NCBI GenBank assembly: GCA_020543525.1
Contig: JAHYIO010000033.1
Location: 62,001-126,000, forward strand
DNA: 64,000 nucleotides
Direction: 5' to 3'
Origin: Coriolopsis trogii
Lineage: Eukaryota > Basidiomycota > Agaricomycetes > Polyporales > Polyporaceae
The translations under genes and the position numbers were made by a program. This document shows positions 1 to 12,096 of the stretch, one piece after another; position 1 is the first letter of the stretch, and the number at the start of each line of letters is the position of its first letter. The notes under the pieces were generated by a model that was given only the letters and a program-made list of their open reading frames with translations, did no database searches and had not been told where the DNA came from.

Positions 1-188
1 AACTAGTGGAGATTCTACGCGCCCTCCTGCAAGACGAACACCTCCGTCAGACTCTTGTCTTTTATTGCCCCTATACCGACGGGGTCCCTCTCTGTCCGCA
101 CGGGTACTCGCTTCTCCGTTACAAGCAAAATCGACTGCGAGGAGTTGACTTTTCATATTAACTGACGATGATTCGCTTCATGGAACCT

Positions 189-1209
189 TCACATACCTGC
201 TGCATTTACAGGCGCTCCAGACTGGGAGACACGCTTGGTCGTCATTCCGAACGGCTGACGTACAGGCGTATGTTGTGCTGCAGGGCGACCAGGTGATCTG
301 TTGTATGTAGCACGGCGGGTGTCAACACTAGACGAGGACCTATCCTCCTGCGCAACGCCGTTCAACGAAAGCGAGAGCATGACAATTCCAGACCCGCTCT
401 GGGACTCGTGGTGCGAGTGACTCGGGACCTTTTGGTCCCTCGGGCCGAAATCAGGACTGTCGAGAATGCGTGCATCCGTGGCCATATCTGCCTTCAAGTT
501 GCAAACTTCGACTGCGAGCCCAGCATTACGACGTTGATCAAGCAAGAACGGTGGGGGCAAACAGGCAGAACGCACCACATGCACCGTCTCCCCAATGATG
601 TCTGTACCACACTCTCAAACGTAGAGTGAGGAGTACTCCTAATGCTAACGCCGTTGCTGCGACCCCAATTGATATCCCTGCAATCATGCCCGGTTCCAGG
701 GCGGATCTTCCTTCGGTATGCGCTTGTGCAGATGTAGTGTCTGCCCCAGCGTTAGACCGCCCATTGAACACCATAAAAACTGGAGGATGTTACTGGTGAT
801 GCCCCGGGTAGGACTGGATGTAGTCGACGCGGTGGCAGTGTGCGTCGGGAATGTGGTGAACCCCCTAGGAAGGGTTGTGAACCCATGCTTTGAATCGACC
901 ACTTATGTCATGACCACATACCCGACGCTGGTCGCAGAATCTATCTCTGGAAGTCAACATAAACGCGGCGCGTCAGCGGCAAGTTACGGCCCCACCTGAA
1001 CTCTCAATGGAGTGCCCTGAGAGGGTTGGCGTTTCGTGTGATTTATCGGCGGAAGACGAGATAGATGTCCTCGTCGCTCCAGTCGAGGACGTGATACTGG
1101 GAAGTTCCCAGTAGGTCGGTACGAGCACAGTGCAATGTGACAGGCCCTTAGCAACTGGGCAGAGCGAATCCAGCTCGTCAAGAAGGGCATCTTTCGACAC
1201 TGAGGTCAA
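189..1209 (-). CDS. Probable single-pass membrane protein with Ser/Thr-rich ectodomain
   Basis: No named family is recognised. Read on the minus strand, a Ser/Thr-rich stretch (about 1209-970 and 900-800, including TATASTTSSPTRGITS) is followed by a hydrophobic segment at about 690-630 (GMIAGISIGVAATALALGVL) and then Arg-containing residues. A polar tail follows (about 500-190) with many Ser, Arg and Gln. This is the plan of the Ser/Thr-rich single-pass surface proteins common in Agaricomycetes: extracellular region, one membrane span, disordered cytosolic tail. The parts lie in different frames, so at least two introns are implied and I did not fix their edges. No signal peptide or convincing start codon was found, and the 5' end could lie beyond 1209. 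The membrane span is the firm part; the gene model is tentative. Confidence 0.42.
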
Positions 1210-2369
1210 AAGGATAGAGGCTAACTGTCATTCAAAGTGACTGCGAGAAGGTCAGATAGGTAGTCGCTTACAGACGGTCAACATCATAGTGTGTCCGATG
1301 CTGAGAGTGCAAGCCCCTAACGAGTGCGAGCCGGGGAAAGAGAAACTTGTGGCCAGGAAGCTCCTGGAATTCACCACTCAGTTTATATAGTGGGTAGATG
1401 GGCTGTGGAATTCTTGTGGCTCACAGATAGCAGAATTTCGACGCGTGCTTGTACGGAGACATCATTTCTTCGTCTCCCCTCCCATTGAAAGATGGCCCTC
1501 GGTATCGGCACGTCTTGATGCATAGAAGTATTGAGCACGTAAGCTGTACAACCGACTTCATATCAGCCTTCCATATTTGCGTCTTACAAGGCGTACTCTC
1601 CTGCACGGTTATGATGGGCGGTCGGCGACTCGGCACCAAGTGGTTCGAAGCCCACTGTCCTCGTGATACCAAAGTCGGGACTTGATTGGGCAAACGGTCT
1701 TTGAATCAGATCTTCAGGGGTAGCTGCATGCAAGAGTCGATTCATCCCTCAGATGTGGCAGTTGCTATACACAAACGCACCAGCGATGTACATTCCTCGA
1801 CAGCGGCCCTGAAGCCATAGACGCTGCTGGATGGTTCGGGCGCTGGGACCTCAACAAGCCTGTGCTTTGTTAGTAGTCTTCTAGCAGCTCCGCTCGTCGA
1901 AGAACAAGCTTCAATTTATCCGATGCATGGAAGACAGGTCACAGGTATACTGGGCTCTCTGCACTGTCCCTGTATGACGCATGCGGTGAATCGTTTCGTA
2001 GCGCATTGATTCTTCTCACGTAACGGATGCATGTGCTCCTATGATCCACGCCCATTTCCCGCGCTTCCAAGCATAGCTGAGAGCGACCAATCAGCCAGTA
2101 CAGTTCCATAACTTGAGGGCTAACACGCACCTTCTGGTCGCACTGCCATATGTCACAAACAAGCGGTAATACGGTCCTGTGAAAATCTCAAGCAGTCGCT
2201 GCCCTTATCTTCATCTCGCCAAAGTGACACTGCCAGATATCCTCGCCAGTCCCAATGACGCTCCTCAGACCTCGAGAGCTGGCCCCGGTCACGCAGCTCA
2301 TCCACCAGCGATGCAAGAAGCGCGAAGTGTGTAGGTAGATCGCAGTGTCTTCCCGGTCAAGGTACAATC
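1210..2369. other. Stretch without a supportable gene
   Basis: Only short unrelated open frames are seen on both strands (for example 1421-1693 minus and 1449-1685 plus, which overlap each other). None shows a motif, hydrophobic span or coherent splice pattern. The part near 2200-2369 is probably the 3' untranslated and intergenic region of the carboxylesterase on the minus strand. Confidence 0.5.
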
Positions 2370-4688
2370 TCATAGCTGAAATCGGAGACTCAACGAATAC
2401 ACTTCCCTCATCGCCTCCATCCGATCGATATCCGCAGTCACATCGACGGGGTCGCCACCTTCGCTGGCATTGTTGAACTGCAGCGTCAACCTGTCCCGCG
2501 TGTCGTACCGTGGCCACCGGACAGCGCTCCCGTCGGCCGCGTTCGGATCGAGGGTTCTGACGAACCGAATGAAGTACTCCGTCATGTCGCTCGGACCAAA
2601 TGCCAGAGCCACGTCGGTGCCGTGGGCCTGTATTGAGCATACATCAGCCGACACACCATCTCTGTAGTCGCTATATGCCACTTACTTTTCCGAGTCCTGC
2701 AAAAGCATCGCGCGCGACCACTGCGCATAACCATCGCGCTCAGATACAATCTCGAGTCGAGTTCGGGGCACTCACTGAAGTTGTAAGCAGTGTGGCTGGA
2801 CGAGTACTTGTCCAAGATCGCGCGCCGGGGCGACTGGTACCACAGGTCTCCGTGCAACGCTGCGATCCGCTTGTACTGAGACGCGAATGCATATGCATCT
2901 CCGGTGTCGAACGGAGAGCCCGCGGCGGGACCGGATGGATATAGCTCGAGGATTGCCCTCAGGTCTTCAGGACGCGCTCCGCGGAACCAGGATCGCTCGA
3001 TGAGCTTCGCGAAGTCGTCGTCGGTACTGCGGAGGCGTCAGGGTCTATACCTTGAATGCCATGTAGGGCCGGAGGACACCTACGTGATATTTGGGGCTCC
3101 ACATGCGAACAAGGTACCTTCGTCTTTGGTGGTGCCTGCGATGCTGTGAATAGAGAGAAAACGCGTGTTGTTCGGAGAGACCACATACCAATGATGAAAG
3201 GCACGTTTGCCAGCTTGCCATGCTCAATATACTCGCGAGGAGGCATGGTCAGGAACACTCCATCAGCATAAGGCATATACGGGGACAAGAAGCCCTGCTC
3301 TGCCAGTCAGTATCGTGTCGGGGTAAGCAAGCATGCGCTCTCACGGGTGAGTTTGGTGTATCGTTGGCAGCATCGTGTAATGCTTCGGCAGGCACACTCC
3401 GCAAACACTCAAGCGTACCCTCCGCCCCCGAGCACCCGACCCGGTCGACGACGAAGTCGTACGTGGCCTGCGCCTTCGCTATGTCACCGACGTGACCCAC
3501 GTAAGGGGAGTTCATAATGGCAGCCCGGAAGAGACCCTCTGTGTCTCCTTCATTGGTGAACATCTGCAGCTCAACAGAACCGGCGCCGGCGCTCTGGCCC
3601 CAGCTAGATGAGGGTCTTTAAGCTTCGCCCTTACATGACAAGATAACGGCAAATGTGGTGACACACATTGTAACCTTGTTTTCGTCTCCACCGAAGGCAG
3701 AGATGTACTTGTTCAACCAGCGAAGAGCAGCACGTTCTACGGCGGTCATGAGGCAAGGTTGGCGAATAGATTACCAAATGACTCACGATCTTGCAGTCCC
3801 AGGTTGCCAACACCGGCTTCTTTGACTTCCTTTCCCCCGAGGAAACCGAAGGCGTTGAGGCTGAGCCACGTATGAGCTATATGCACACCGTCGTAGAGAG
3901 AAGACCTACCGATAGTTTATAGCCACGTAAATTATGGGCTCTCCCATATCAATTGACTTTTGTACGACGGCAGCGCCGTCCAAGTTCGTCCTAGAGAGCT
4001 GTGTCAGCACTGGTTCTGACGATAACAACGGATGCGGAGCGCGCGCACTCACACAGAGTTTGATCCTAGAACGTATCCGCCACCATAGAACCACTTCATC
4101 ACGAGGTCAGTGACTGCGGCAACGGACCTCAGCGGCACCGTGCGGCCACTCACCACTAGTACAGGCAACTTGGCACCGTCAGTGACGGCCGGTCGTATGA
4201 CGTTGAGGTTCAAGCCTGCAAGACGCATCAGAATCCTGACGGCCGAAGCACGAGGCGCGACCCACAGTCTTCGCTCTGGGGAACCACGCGTTTTGAATAG
4301 AACGGAGCCAGGTAAGCGAAGAGGTCTTGTTTGAGCTCCTCCGACTCTACGGGGGCAAACCCTGACTCTTGTTGTATACATTGATTGCCCCATGCCGTCG
4401 CATTGAGCGTCCCGTTGTATGACGTCCGTACTTGGGGAAGGTTGAGGCGGAGATCTCCGACTCTGGATAAGGATGAGTGCGAGCATAGTAATGACGGGTC
4501 TAGACTCACGGCGGCAAGGCATAGGGAATCCCCAGAAAGCTGTCCACCGACCCGTTAGTGGTCCCAATCACAGTCGCAGTTTCGAGCTGGACAGTAGGTG
4601 GCTCCCAGGGCGTGGGCGTATCGGTACTCCAGTACGACTGCCAAGGTTGAAGGAGAAGAGTCGGGAAGTAAAAGTTGCTCAGATCCAT
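2370..4688 (-). CDS. Type-B carboxylesterase/lipase, copy 1
   Basis: A serine hydrolase of the COesterase alpha/beta-hydrolase family, expected to cleave carboxylic esters outside the cell. On the minus strand the exons give, in order: the N-terminal block TATVIGTTNGSVDSFLGIPY near 4540; VGDLRLNLPQ near 4450; VPQSEDC near 4290; an oxyanion-side block EPIIYVAINYR near 3925; the nucleophile elbow W-G-Q-S-A-G, with the Ser codon at 3593-3591; the acid segment KDEGTLF near 3110; and the His segment AHGTD near 2620. The C-terminal exon closes at 2370. About ten short introns interrupt it, several at the same codons as in copies 2 and 3. The start was put at 4688, the in-frame ATG nearest the conserved N-terminus. 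Its first 20 residues are less clearly a signal peptide than in the other copies, so an upstream exon is possible. The triad Ser, Glu, His looks complete and no lesion was seen. Confidence 0.9.
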
Positions 4689-5429
4689 GACTTCCTCACA
4701 GGCGGAATGTGGGGGAGAGAGCGAGATGGATATGCTGACTCTGATCACGAGGGCACGGTATATACTCCGGGCGTAATGGGTTTCATGCCGTCCAGATTGC
4801 CTTCGTATCCACGGCTCTGCCTCGCGAGCGGAACCGCGGGCAGAGTTCAGTGACTCACTGATGGTCTGGAGCGGCGAGTAGTCATCGGTTCTCGCCAAGG
4901 CGCGTCGAGGGCAATTGGGCGAAAAACGGACCAAGAAAGACGAGTGGAATACGCCAGCGTATCGCCGCCTTGGTCCTGAGAACGTATACATGGCGCAGCA
5001 TCGTGTAGCATGTGACGTACTGGCATGCGCAAACGCCCGTCTCCTACCGGCGTCGGACGAGCAGAGTTCAGAGAGCACAACAGGCCGGCCCTTGTAGGCA
5101 TGACTGTTCTTGTTCGGCCCCGATCCGCTTGCCCCGTGAGCACCGGAGCCGAAGCGAGTCGAGGTAGCAATGCTCGTAGTCACTACGAACTGCATCATAC
5201 ATGCACGGCGGACCCTGCATGTGGTTCCCATACTCTATGCACGAGATCGACTGTGAGTCAAGCACCTTCTGACAAGATTGGATAGACGGAGCAGGACTCA
5301 CACGGCACCTCAGGCATACGCCCAGTTGGAAGGGATCTCACCAGAGGGATATCGTCGTGGAAAGTACACGTGATACATATACACACCTAGATCGCAAGAA
5401 ATATACAGCACTCTACATCCACCTCCCGC
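4689..5429. other. Intergenic stretch upstream of carboxylesterase copy 1
   Basis: The esterase frame runs open on the minus strand to about 5231 but shows no family homology there, so this is read as 5' untranslated and promoter sequence. No other gene is visible. The 3' end of the BTB gene abuts at 5430. Confidence 0.4.
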
Positions 5430-6811
5430 CTACAAGCGGAACCACGCAGGGATAGCCTTCCAGAGCCTCTCACGCTCCTTCGCAGCCCACGCCTCCAGCG
5501 CATGCGCACACGCCGCACAGTCCGTGAACTCGGCGCTCTTCAGCTGTCCAAGTTCCTCCGCTACGTAAAGCGGGTCCGCACATCCCCGCTCCCTGTCGAA
5601 CAGGTAGTGCTGCGTGGCAAGCTCCACGAGCTCGCACAGGTCCTTCCGACACGCCGCGGGCGTCACGCACACGGCCCGAGCTGCTCCCCTGGGTGTCCGG
5701 TTGCCCATCGCCCCTCCCGCGAGACCGAGCGGGCCGTTGGCATTCGTGAGCGCATGCTGTCCCGAGCGTGATCGGCGGTGTGAGTGCGGATCCGACGACG
5801 CATGCTCCATGTTCTGGATGAGGGCGGTGACCGCGTGCAGGGCGGCCTCCTTGCCGAGAGCCAAACGGCGCATATCTGGCGCGGAGAGGGTCGACGACAG
5901 GGAATGTGAGGAGGCGGGAGGACAGTGGGGGTCGAGAGGATCGCCAGGGGCAGGCTCGAATATCTGCGCATAGCTGTAGCGCGACAGCTCGTAGAAGGCG
6001 GACGGAAGGAGGTCATCTGCACCAATCTCACGCGCCAAATTGATGACAGCCTGTGGACATGCGATGAGGAGGTGCAACGAGCCGTGATCGAAGAGGAGAG
6101 AATACTGACGATTGGATTTGGGTACCGGTACCCGCGAGGGTTGCCTGTTTCGACTTCGTAGAGTCGCGCAAGATCCTCACGGTTGTCCCATGCTTTGAGA
6201 GTGGACGGCCAGGACGTCCGGATGTGCGCCAACGCTTTCGTGCGGATGGATTCGTCGATCAGATACTTGCTCGCGAGGCGGAGGACGCCTGAGACGGCCA
6301 CAAAATCTTCTGGGTCGTTGTTTCCGAAGTTTCTGAGACCCCCAAACGTCTGTCAGCGTCTGGTCGTTCTCAGCCCGCATACACAGGGGAGTTAAGGTGA
6401 CCTAGGAAGAAGCTGTGGGGATTGACGATGCTGTCACACTTCAACTACCCGCATGCCACAGCCGGTAACTCAACACTGGACAGGACAGGTGGAGCAGGAC
6501 GATGTTAGGGGGCACACGTACGGACCGTCATATATGACCTTGACCAGGTTGGCCACGTCCTCCGGGGGATCGTGCAAGTCGAGCACCGGACAACCTTCGA
6601 GGTGCTTTTCCTCACGTTCAGAATAAGTAGGCTGGGGAAGTGAGAAGAGGTCGCGGAAGAAGACGGATTTCCGACAGAGCTGGGAGAGGTGCACGCGGAA
6701 GAGAGTGGTGTGCGCGCGGAGGATGAGAGAGCCGTCGTCGAACCAGAACTCAGGATGTTTCGCGAGGAGGCCTTTCTCGACTTGGGTTTCCAGGGTGTCT
6801 GTAGATATCAT
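5430..6811 (-). CDS. BTB/POZ-domain protein
   Basis: The first exon, from ATG at 6811, holds a BTB fold: KHPEFWFDDGSLILRAHTTL, then FRVHLSQLCRKSVFFRDLF, then a variable loop and CPVLDLHDPPEDVANLVKVIYDG. Such proteins usually dimerise and can act as cullin-3 adaptors or as uncharacterised nuclear factors. The large lineage-specific BTB family of Agaricomycetes has this same short layout. The next exon (about 6335-6120) gives LRLASKYLIDESIRTKALAHI, the helical region after the BTB fold. The last exon (about 6080-5430) is helical and Cys-bearing, with two C-x(n)-C pairs near LCELVELATQHYLFDRERGC and CAACAHALEAW. At least two introns are needed: a donor GTACGT follows the GGTCC codons near 6520, and another break lies near 6110. 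Partner and role are not inferable. It ends about 740 bases before the esterase start and is read in the same direction. Confidence 0.85.
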
Positions 6812-6941
6812 AGTTGGGACATACAGATAGTGATGATAGGTTGGCTAGGTAGAGCGATGTGTTGATGGAGGAGGAGGATAAGGACTGAAAGTGACCGTCA
6901 GAGCGTAGAGGTGTCAATTGACCGCAAACACAGTCCATACA

Positions 6942-7023
6942 TCTCTGTTAGTATATCGGTTAGTACACGCGCCTGTCATTGTCATGACCGCGCGAAAGCG
7001 GGGTTCGACTCCCCGACAGAGAG
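6942..7023 (+). tRNA. tRNA-Asp (GTC) with 10-base intron
   Basis: A full cloverleaf can be drawn. The acceptor stem TCTCTGT (6942-6948) pairs with ACAGAGA (7016-7022), with discriminator G at 7023. The D arm is GTAT..GTAC, and the anticodon stem is CGCGC (6968-6972) with GCGCG (6990-6994). The T arm is CGGGG/TTCGACT/CCCCG. The anticodon GTC is at 6975-6977. The loop has 17 bases, so a 10-base intron (6979-6988) sits after position 37, the usual place for nuclear tRNA introns. No long T run was sought beyond the TTTTT at 7026-7030, which would serve as the RNA polymerase III stop. Confidence 0.92.
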
Positions 7024-7025
7024 AA

Positions 7026-7030
7026 TTTTT
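7026..7030 (+). terminator. Pol III T-run after tRNA-Asp
   Basis: A run of five T residues begins three bases after the tRNA discriminator base, as expected for RNA polymerase III termination. Confidence 0.6.
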
Positions 7031-7984
7031 GGTCTTCTCACCTACCCACCTGAGTTCAAGTTCCACTGCCCCACATACAAGTTCGTAGGTGTTTCTACCG
7101 CTTGAATCTTCTGCTCCCAATGTCCGACGGGATACTGTCAGAGTGTGTCGCGCACGTCGGACACTACCGGCGCATTTTAGGCGCCTGTTAGAGTGCTCTT
7201 AGTTCCCTCCGTCCACGACGAAAACCGTCCATCGTCCAGAAACCACTCCCCTGCATACAGTACACGTCGTTGTCCACCGAACACTGACACTACATAACCC
7301 TCGAAACTTCTAAGAGGCGTTTACAGGTCGATGCTACAGTCGGACGTAAGCATTGAATGAACCTGGGATCCGGGCCCAGGAGCATCAGGCTATTCGGTGA
7401 GTCGCCTGGATTGATCACGAAAGAATGTTGGGCTCAGACATACTGTACATATAGTTATGTGCTTGGCTCAACCAAGACGGAACACGCTAGTACTGAGGTT
7501 CATAATGCGCACTCAGTTCGCCTCCGAAACTCCCACTGTTGTGAGCCTTTTGATCCGGCAAGCAATCATTCTATGCGAGGTTTTCCATTGCGCATGCGCA
7601 TGCGTAGCTAGCAGGAGAAGTCACTCAGTCATTGGGGTGAATGGCCAGCTTCTCTCTATCGGCCCCAAAGCCGTTCCGGAGTTCACAAGGACATTCCTCC
7701 ATACAACGCGTAGCGTCCTCGGCGGGCCGGAATACTTCCCAGGAACGCGCCAGAAGGCAGTCACGGTGTCGCCGGTACGCAGGCGCATGTGTGGGGCAGC
7801 ATGTCGTTGATGCCGTCCCACTCCGTTTCCCCGCATCTGCGATCTGACGGCCCGCAGACGCGCGCATACATAAACCGCACGCACATGGACGGACGCACCG
7901 TGGCCGCTCGCCTTCGACTTCCTCTCTCCAGCCTCCCGCTACAGCTCATCTTCGCTGTTTTGAGGATTTCGCGCCTCTGTAACG
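7031..7984. other. Intergenic region and transporter promoter
   Basis: Small overlapping frames only, none with recognisable features. A weak TATA-like CATACATAAA lies at about 7864, some 120 bases before the transporter start, and pyrimidine-rich sequence follows (7905-7945). The downstream half probably holds the promoter and leader of the transporter. Confidence 0.4.
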
Positions 7985-10509
7985 ATGAGCGCAGGCTTGT
8001 TCCAGAACATCCGGGTCTACTGTGAGCACCGCAGACGTGCTCGGTTTCCTCTGTGCTGACACATACGCTGCGGCTCAGGGCTCGCGTTCATTGTCTATTG
8101 GGGTATCGTGCTGTTCGGATATGATACGTGAGTGCTCCTTCACTAATCTCTATTCTCCCATTGCTCCCTCGCCGGACGTTGAACCCTCTCCTCAGTGGTG
8201 TGGGCGGCGGGGTTGTCTCCCAGACCTACTTCCAATCCCACTTCGGGATTGCAGACCCGACAGGGCAGCACGTCGACACCAAGAAGAAGGACGACATCAG
8301 CTCTAACGTCGTCTCCGTTCTCCAGGCCGGCGCGTTCTTTGGCGCACTGGGCAGTGCCCCCCTCTCAGGTGTGTGTTTCGCATTTAGAGTTTTTCGCCCC
8401 CACACTAGGAGCACGGCGCTGTCTGTCCTTCACACGTCGCGGCTCATCATGCGCACCGGCTACGGTGTGAATACCTTCGTCTATGCGCTTTTCGGCCAGG
8501 CGCCATCAATATCGTTCCCACATGACCGCTTGCACTTGCGATGGCACCTAAGCCTTGACGTGCCGGATGATATGGAGGCCAAAACGTTCCGTTGTGCGAG
8601 TTTGAGGCATGGAACTAACGCCTACCATTGCAGCCAAAATCGGTCGGAAGTGGTCGCTGCTCATCTGGACAATAGTGTTCAGCATCGGTGCCGTAAGTGG
8701 GGTGGCGGTCTCATGCGGCCCAAGTTCTCCCTGACATTTTCTTCGTGATTCATACACAGATCCTTCAAACCGTGGCTGGAGGCTCGCGCGGTCTGGCCTA
8801 CATCTATGCCGGACGGGTCATCGCTGGTATTGGCATCGGCGCGATCTCAGCCGTCGCGCCCGCCTTTGTGTCGGAATGTGCACCCAAGGAGGTGCGAGGC
8901 CGCATTACCGGCCTTTTCCAGATCATGGTCGCCGTCGGGGTGATGCTCTCGTACTTCATCAACCGTACGTCTTTTCGCGTGTTCCGTGCTGTCTTGCATT
9001 CCTGTCTAACGCCACCGCGCGTGCGCTCCGTGCACAGTCGGCATTAGCATTCACATCAAGACTGGATATGCTGTGTGGCGCATCCCCTTCGGATTCCAGC
9101 TCGTTCCGGCGGGCTTGATGGCCTTTGGCCTTCTCACCGTCAAGGAGTCGCCCCGTTGGCTCGCGTCCAAAGGCCGCGTCGACGAGGCGCTCACGAACCT
9201 CGCGTATCTCCGGCGACTCAGCCCGGACGATCACCTGGTGCGCTCCGAGATGGCCGAAATCGAAGCTGCGATTACAGAGGAACGCGAGGCGCGGAAGGGA
9301 TTGGGAGCTCGCGAAGCGTTCTTGGGCAAGGGAAACTTCATTCGGTTCGTGATAGCCGTCGTCATCTTTGTCCTGCAACAGTGGAGCGGACAGAACTCGG
9401 TCGGATATTATGCTCCTCAGATCTTCGAATCCGTGCGTATCGCTCTTATCTACCTATGTGCTGGACACCGCTGACCGTGCCGGTAATCCTGTAGATCGGC
9501 TATACGGGAACTACGAATTCGCTTCTTGCGTCTGGGATCTATGGGATCGTCAAGACGGTCACAACGGCGCTCTTTGTGTTTTTCTTGGTCGATTCCCTTG
9601 GACGCAAGTTCTCGCTGTTCATCTCGGCCATGGGCATGGGTACCCTGTTTTTCATCATTGGCGCGCTCCTCAAAGTGTTCCCGCCACCGAAGGACGCGGC
9701 CAACCCACCACCGGCGAGTAAAGCGATGGCCGCAATGCTCTATATTTACGTGTGCTTCTACTCCCTGGGCTGGGGTCCACTACCGTGAGTTCTGCGTTCG
9801 TAGTCCGCGACGAAAGAGACGCTGATCGAGAGGGGCACACAGATGGGTGTACGTGTCCGACATCTTCCCCACGAGGACGCGGCATTACGGACTTGCGACC
9901 GCCAGTGCATCCCAGTGGCTGTTCAGTAAGTACCTCCTCGTCCCTTGCGGTGCCTTCTCCCGCCTCGAACTCCATTCTCTCGCTTCGCATCTTGCAATTC
10001 AACGCTGGCGGGTGGGAGCGTTGCGCGGATCAGGACGCTCGCTAACATTGTCTATTTGACTTGTGATAGACTTCGTCGTAGCGAAGGTGACGCCGACACT
10101 CGAGACCAAGCTGGGCTACAAGCTGTTCCTCATGTTCGGCACGATCAACATCGGTGGCATGGCCGTCTTCTCGCTGTAAGTCTCCTTTCAAGACCCTCTT
10201 GGCCTCTCGCTGCACCATTCCGATGTCTGCGAGATGTTTCTGGTGTGCCGTACATATTACTTACGCGACCCTATTGCCCCATGTAGACTTATCCCCGAGA
10301 CCAAGGGTCGCAGTCTGGAAGAGATGGATGTCATCTTCGGCTCCGTCTCCGCAGACAAGCGCAAGGCAGACATCGCGGCCCAAGAACGCGGTACGGGGAT
10401 TTCGATCTCTTTCGCAGCCAAGCGAAGTGCTGATCCTCTATCTATCTTGTATGTAGTGCTCGGAGAAGACGAGACACCCTCGGAGCGGTCGGTAGAGCAG
10501 AAGGTCTGA
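7985..10509 (+). CDS. MFS sugar porter, quinate-permease-like
   Basis: A 12-helix major facilitator of the sugar porter family, expected in the plasma membrane importing quinate or a related polyol or sugar by proton symport. The ATG at 7985 opens MSAGLFQNIRVYC, followed by an intron. Later exons give WGIVLFGYDTGVGGGVVSQT (TM1), AKIGRKWSLL (loop 2-3 motif), YIYAGRVIAGIGIGAISAVA (TM4), KEVRGRITGLFQ, VKESPRWLASKGRVDEA (the PESPRW-type motif before the central loop) and FVLQQWSGQNSVGYYAPQIF (TM7, sugar-porter signature). These are followed by DSLGRKFSLF, WVYVSDIFPTRTRHYGLATA and the end motif LIPETKGRSLEEMD. About nine short introns are needed. The pattern VAKVTPTLETKLGYK..MFGTINI near the last helices resembles fungal quinate permeases of the QutD/Qa-y type; the substrate is still an inference. 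It is the only visible quinate-type gene here, with no catabolic enzymes beside it. Confidence 0.92.
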
Positions 10510-10811
10510 AAGCCTGCTGCGTCTGCCATCCAGTCCGCCGTGAAGTCTCCCTGGCTTCCCCTCTCCGACGGAGTTGGTCGTGCTCGCTTGGTGGCGTTGG
10601 CGTGGAAATTGGGCAGGACTATGTCCCGTTGACATCATGCTTGACGTTGTGGCCGAGGGAGTTTGGGTATGCTTTGGGGCACTTCCGTGAACACTCACGA
10701 TCATGTCTTTGTCTGACTTGCTTTCTGTTGTGTGTAATTGTAGGTACATAGCTTCTTTCCGTCCTCACTCAATCTGACAACGTATGTCAGTTTATGTTGA
10801 GTGTTGTTTAC

Positions 10812-10898
10812 CCGTCCCCATTATAATATCGTTAGTACACGCGCCTGTCGCCGTTGTATGCAACGCGCGAAAGCGGGGTTCGACTCCCCGACGGAGAG
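10812..10898 (+). pseudogene. Decayed tRNA-Asp-like locus
   Basis: The 3' two thirds match the tRNA-Asp at 6942: GTTAGTACACGCGCCTGTC, the anticodon stem (10840-10844 with 10865-10869), the T arm CGGGGTTCGACTCCCCG, and the 3' acceptor strand ACGGAGA (10891-10897). The loop is 20 bases, so any intron would be 13 bases and differ in sequence. The 5' side is broken. CCGTCCC at 10812-10818 pairs badly with ACGGAGA, the D stem begins TTAT instead of GTAT, and one of the two conserved D-loop G residues is missing. No good terminator follows directly. It is read as a tRNA pseudogene; a functional but odd tRNA is less likely. Confidence 0.65.
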
Positions 10899-11096
10899 TC
10901 TGTTTTGCTAGAGGTTGCGGAGGGGCCGAAAGAGGCAAGTGACGAATCGTTTCCGATCCTCCAAGGATGTGAGGGTAACGGATCGTCAGAGCTGCGTCAT
11001 TCCCTCCTCTGTCACACATATATACTAGAGGATGTTTGTTTGTGGGGTCTTCTCACCTTCATCTTTCATACCCATATCGACCACCTGAAAATCACC

Positions 11097-11483
11097 ATGT
11101 CTCTGCCCACTCGCCAGATTGGAGGCCACAAGGTACGTGTGATACATTCTGGTGTGTCCCTTCGACGATATGCTCATTCATTTGCGTATGATCAGGCGGC
11201 CATAAACAACCCCAAAGTTTCTGACGAGGCCAAAGAGCACTCTCGCCAGGCTATTGAAGAGCTCGAGTCCCAGCCCGAGACGCAGGAGACTCGCGAGGGC
11301 TATCAGGAGGACAAGGACGAGACCCGCGTCAACGCCGGGTACAAGGCGACTATGAAGAGTGAGTGTCGATATCCATGGCTATATGCGCCGTCGACAAATA
11401 CCAATATATTTGCAGACCCTAACGTTAGCCAAGAGGCAAAGGACCACGCTCGAGACATTCTCGAAGAACGTGGTGCTCTCTAA
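11097..11483 (+). CDS. Conidiation-specific protein 6 (con-6) family
   Basis: Three exons are placed at 11097-11132, 11196-11358 and 11416-11483. All junctions are GT..AG and phases fit, giving an 88-residue, highly polar protein. It carries two copies of the con-6 motif: NNPKVSDEAKEHSRQAIEEL and NPNVSQEAKDHARDILEE. Between them are an acidic stretch and RVNAGYKATMK. Con-6 of Neurospora is a small hydrophilic protein made during conidiation and lost during germination; members are common in stress and starvation responses. The role in a basidiomycete is inferred from the family only. A TATA-like CATATATAC stands at about 11016-11024, roughly 75 bases before the ATG. Confidence 0.92.
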   Translation: MSLPTRQIGGHKVRVIHSGVSLRRYAHSFAYDQAAINNPKVSDEAKEHSRQAIEELESQPETQETREGYQEDKDETRVNAGYKATMKSECRYPWLYAPSTNTNIFADPNVSQEAKDHARDILEERGAL

Positions 11484-12096
11484 TCCTGGGACGCACATCC
11501 ATTCGTGTGTACTTGTATGATATGACGAGGGCATAATTCTGTAGCAATCCGAGCTTGTAATGATATCTTGAAGCATCAGCATTTGTCACATCGGACGTTG
11601 CATGCTTGAGTCCACAGGCATTTACCCACCGGATATATGCCGTCCACTCGCATGTCGCAAGAAGACAGACAAAGCCTCCGAGTTTTGACCGCCCGGTGAT
11701 ATATATAGTACGAGTTGGAAGCGCCCAGAGTGTCGGACTTGGCGTCGTCAAGTTTTCATCTCAGAGTCCTACTACCACCCTCATTATCGTCTAGCATTGT
11801 CTTCGCATCTTCCTCCGCCTCCTTTCATGTCGCATTGCTCTCTGTGCGGTCGTGTTTTCTGCTGTTGTGTTATCAGCCACTCGCCAGATTGGACTATCCT
11901 GGATGCGCGCGGTTTGCAGCCCAGGCCGAATTCAAACAGGTTGGCCGTCAGTGGTCGGATTCTGGAGGCCGGTTGGTCCATGTCAGCCTATTTCTGAGGT
12001 CAGCCGCCTGCTGCAAAGGTACGTCGCCGTCCCTACACATTGGCTCTTGTCGGATTGAACCCTTTGTGCTCCAACGTCCCCCTCACCACGTCGGCC

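Noticed and set aside
4689..5231. N-terminal extension of carboxylesterase copy 1
   Set aside because: The frame is open but has no homology to the other two copies, which begin directly before the ATVIG block.
10812..10898. Functional second tRNA-Asp
   Set aside because: The acceptor stem cannot form and a conserved D-loop G is missing.
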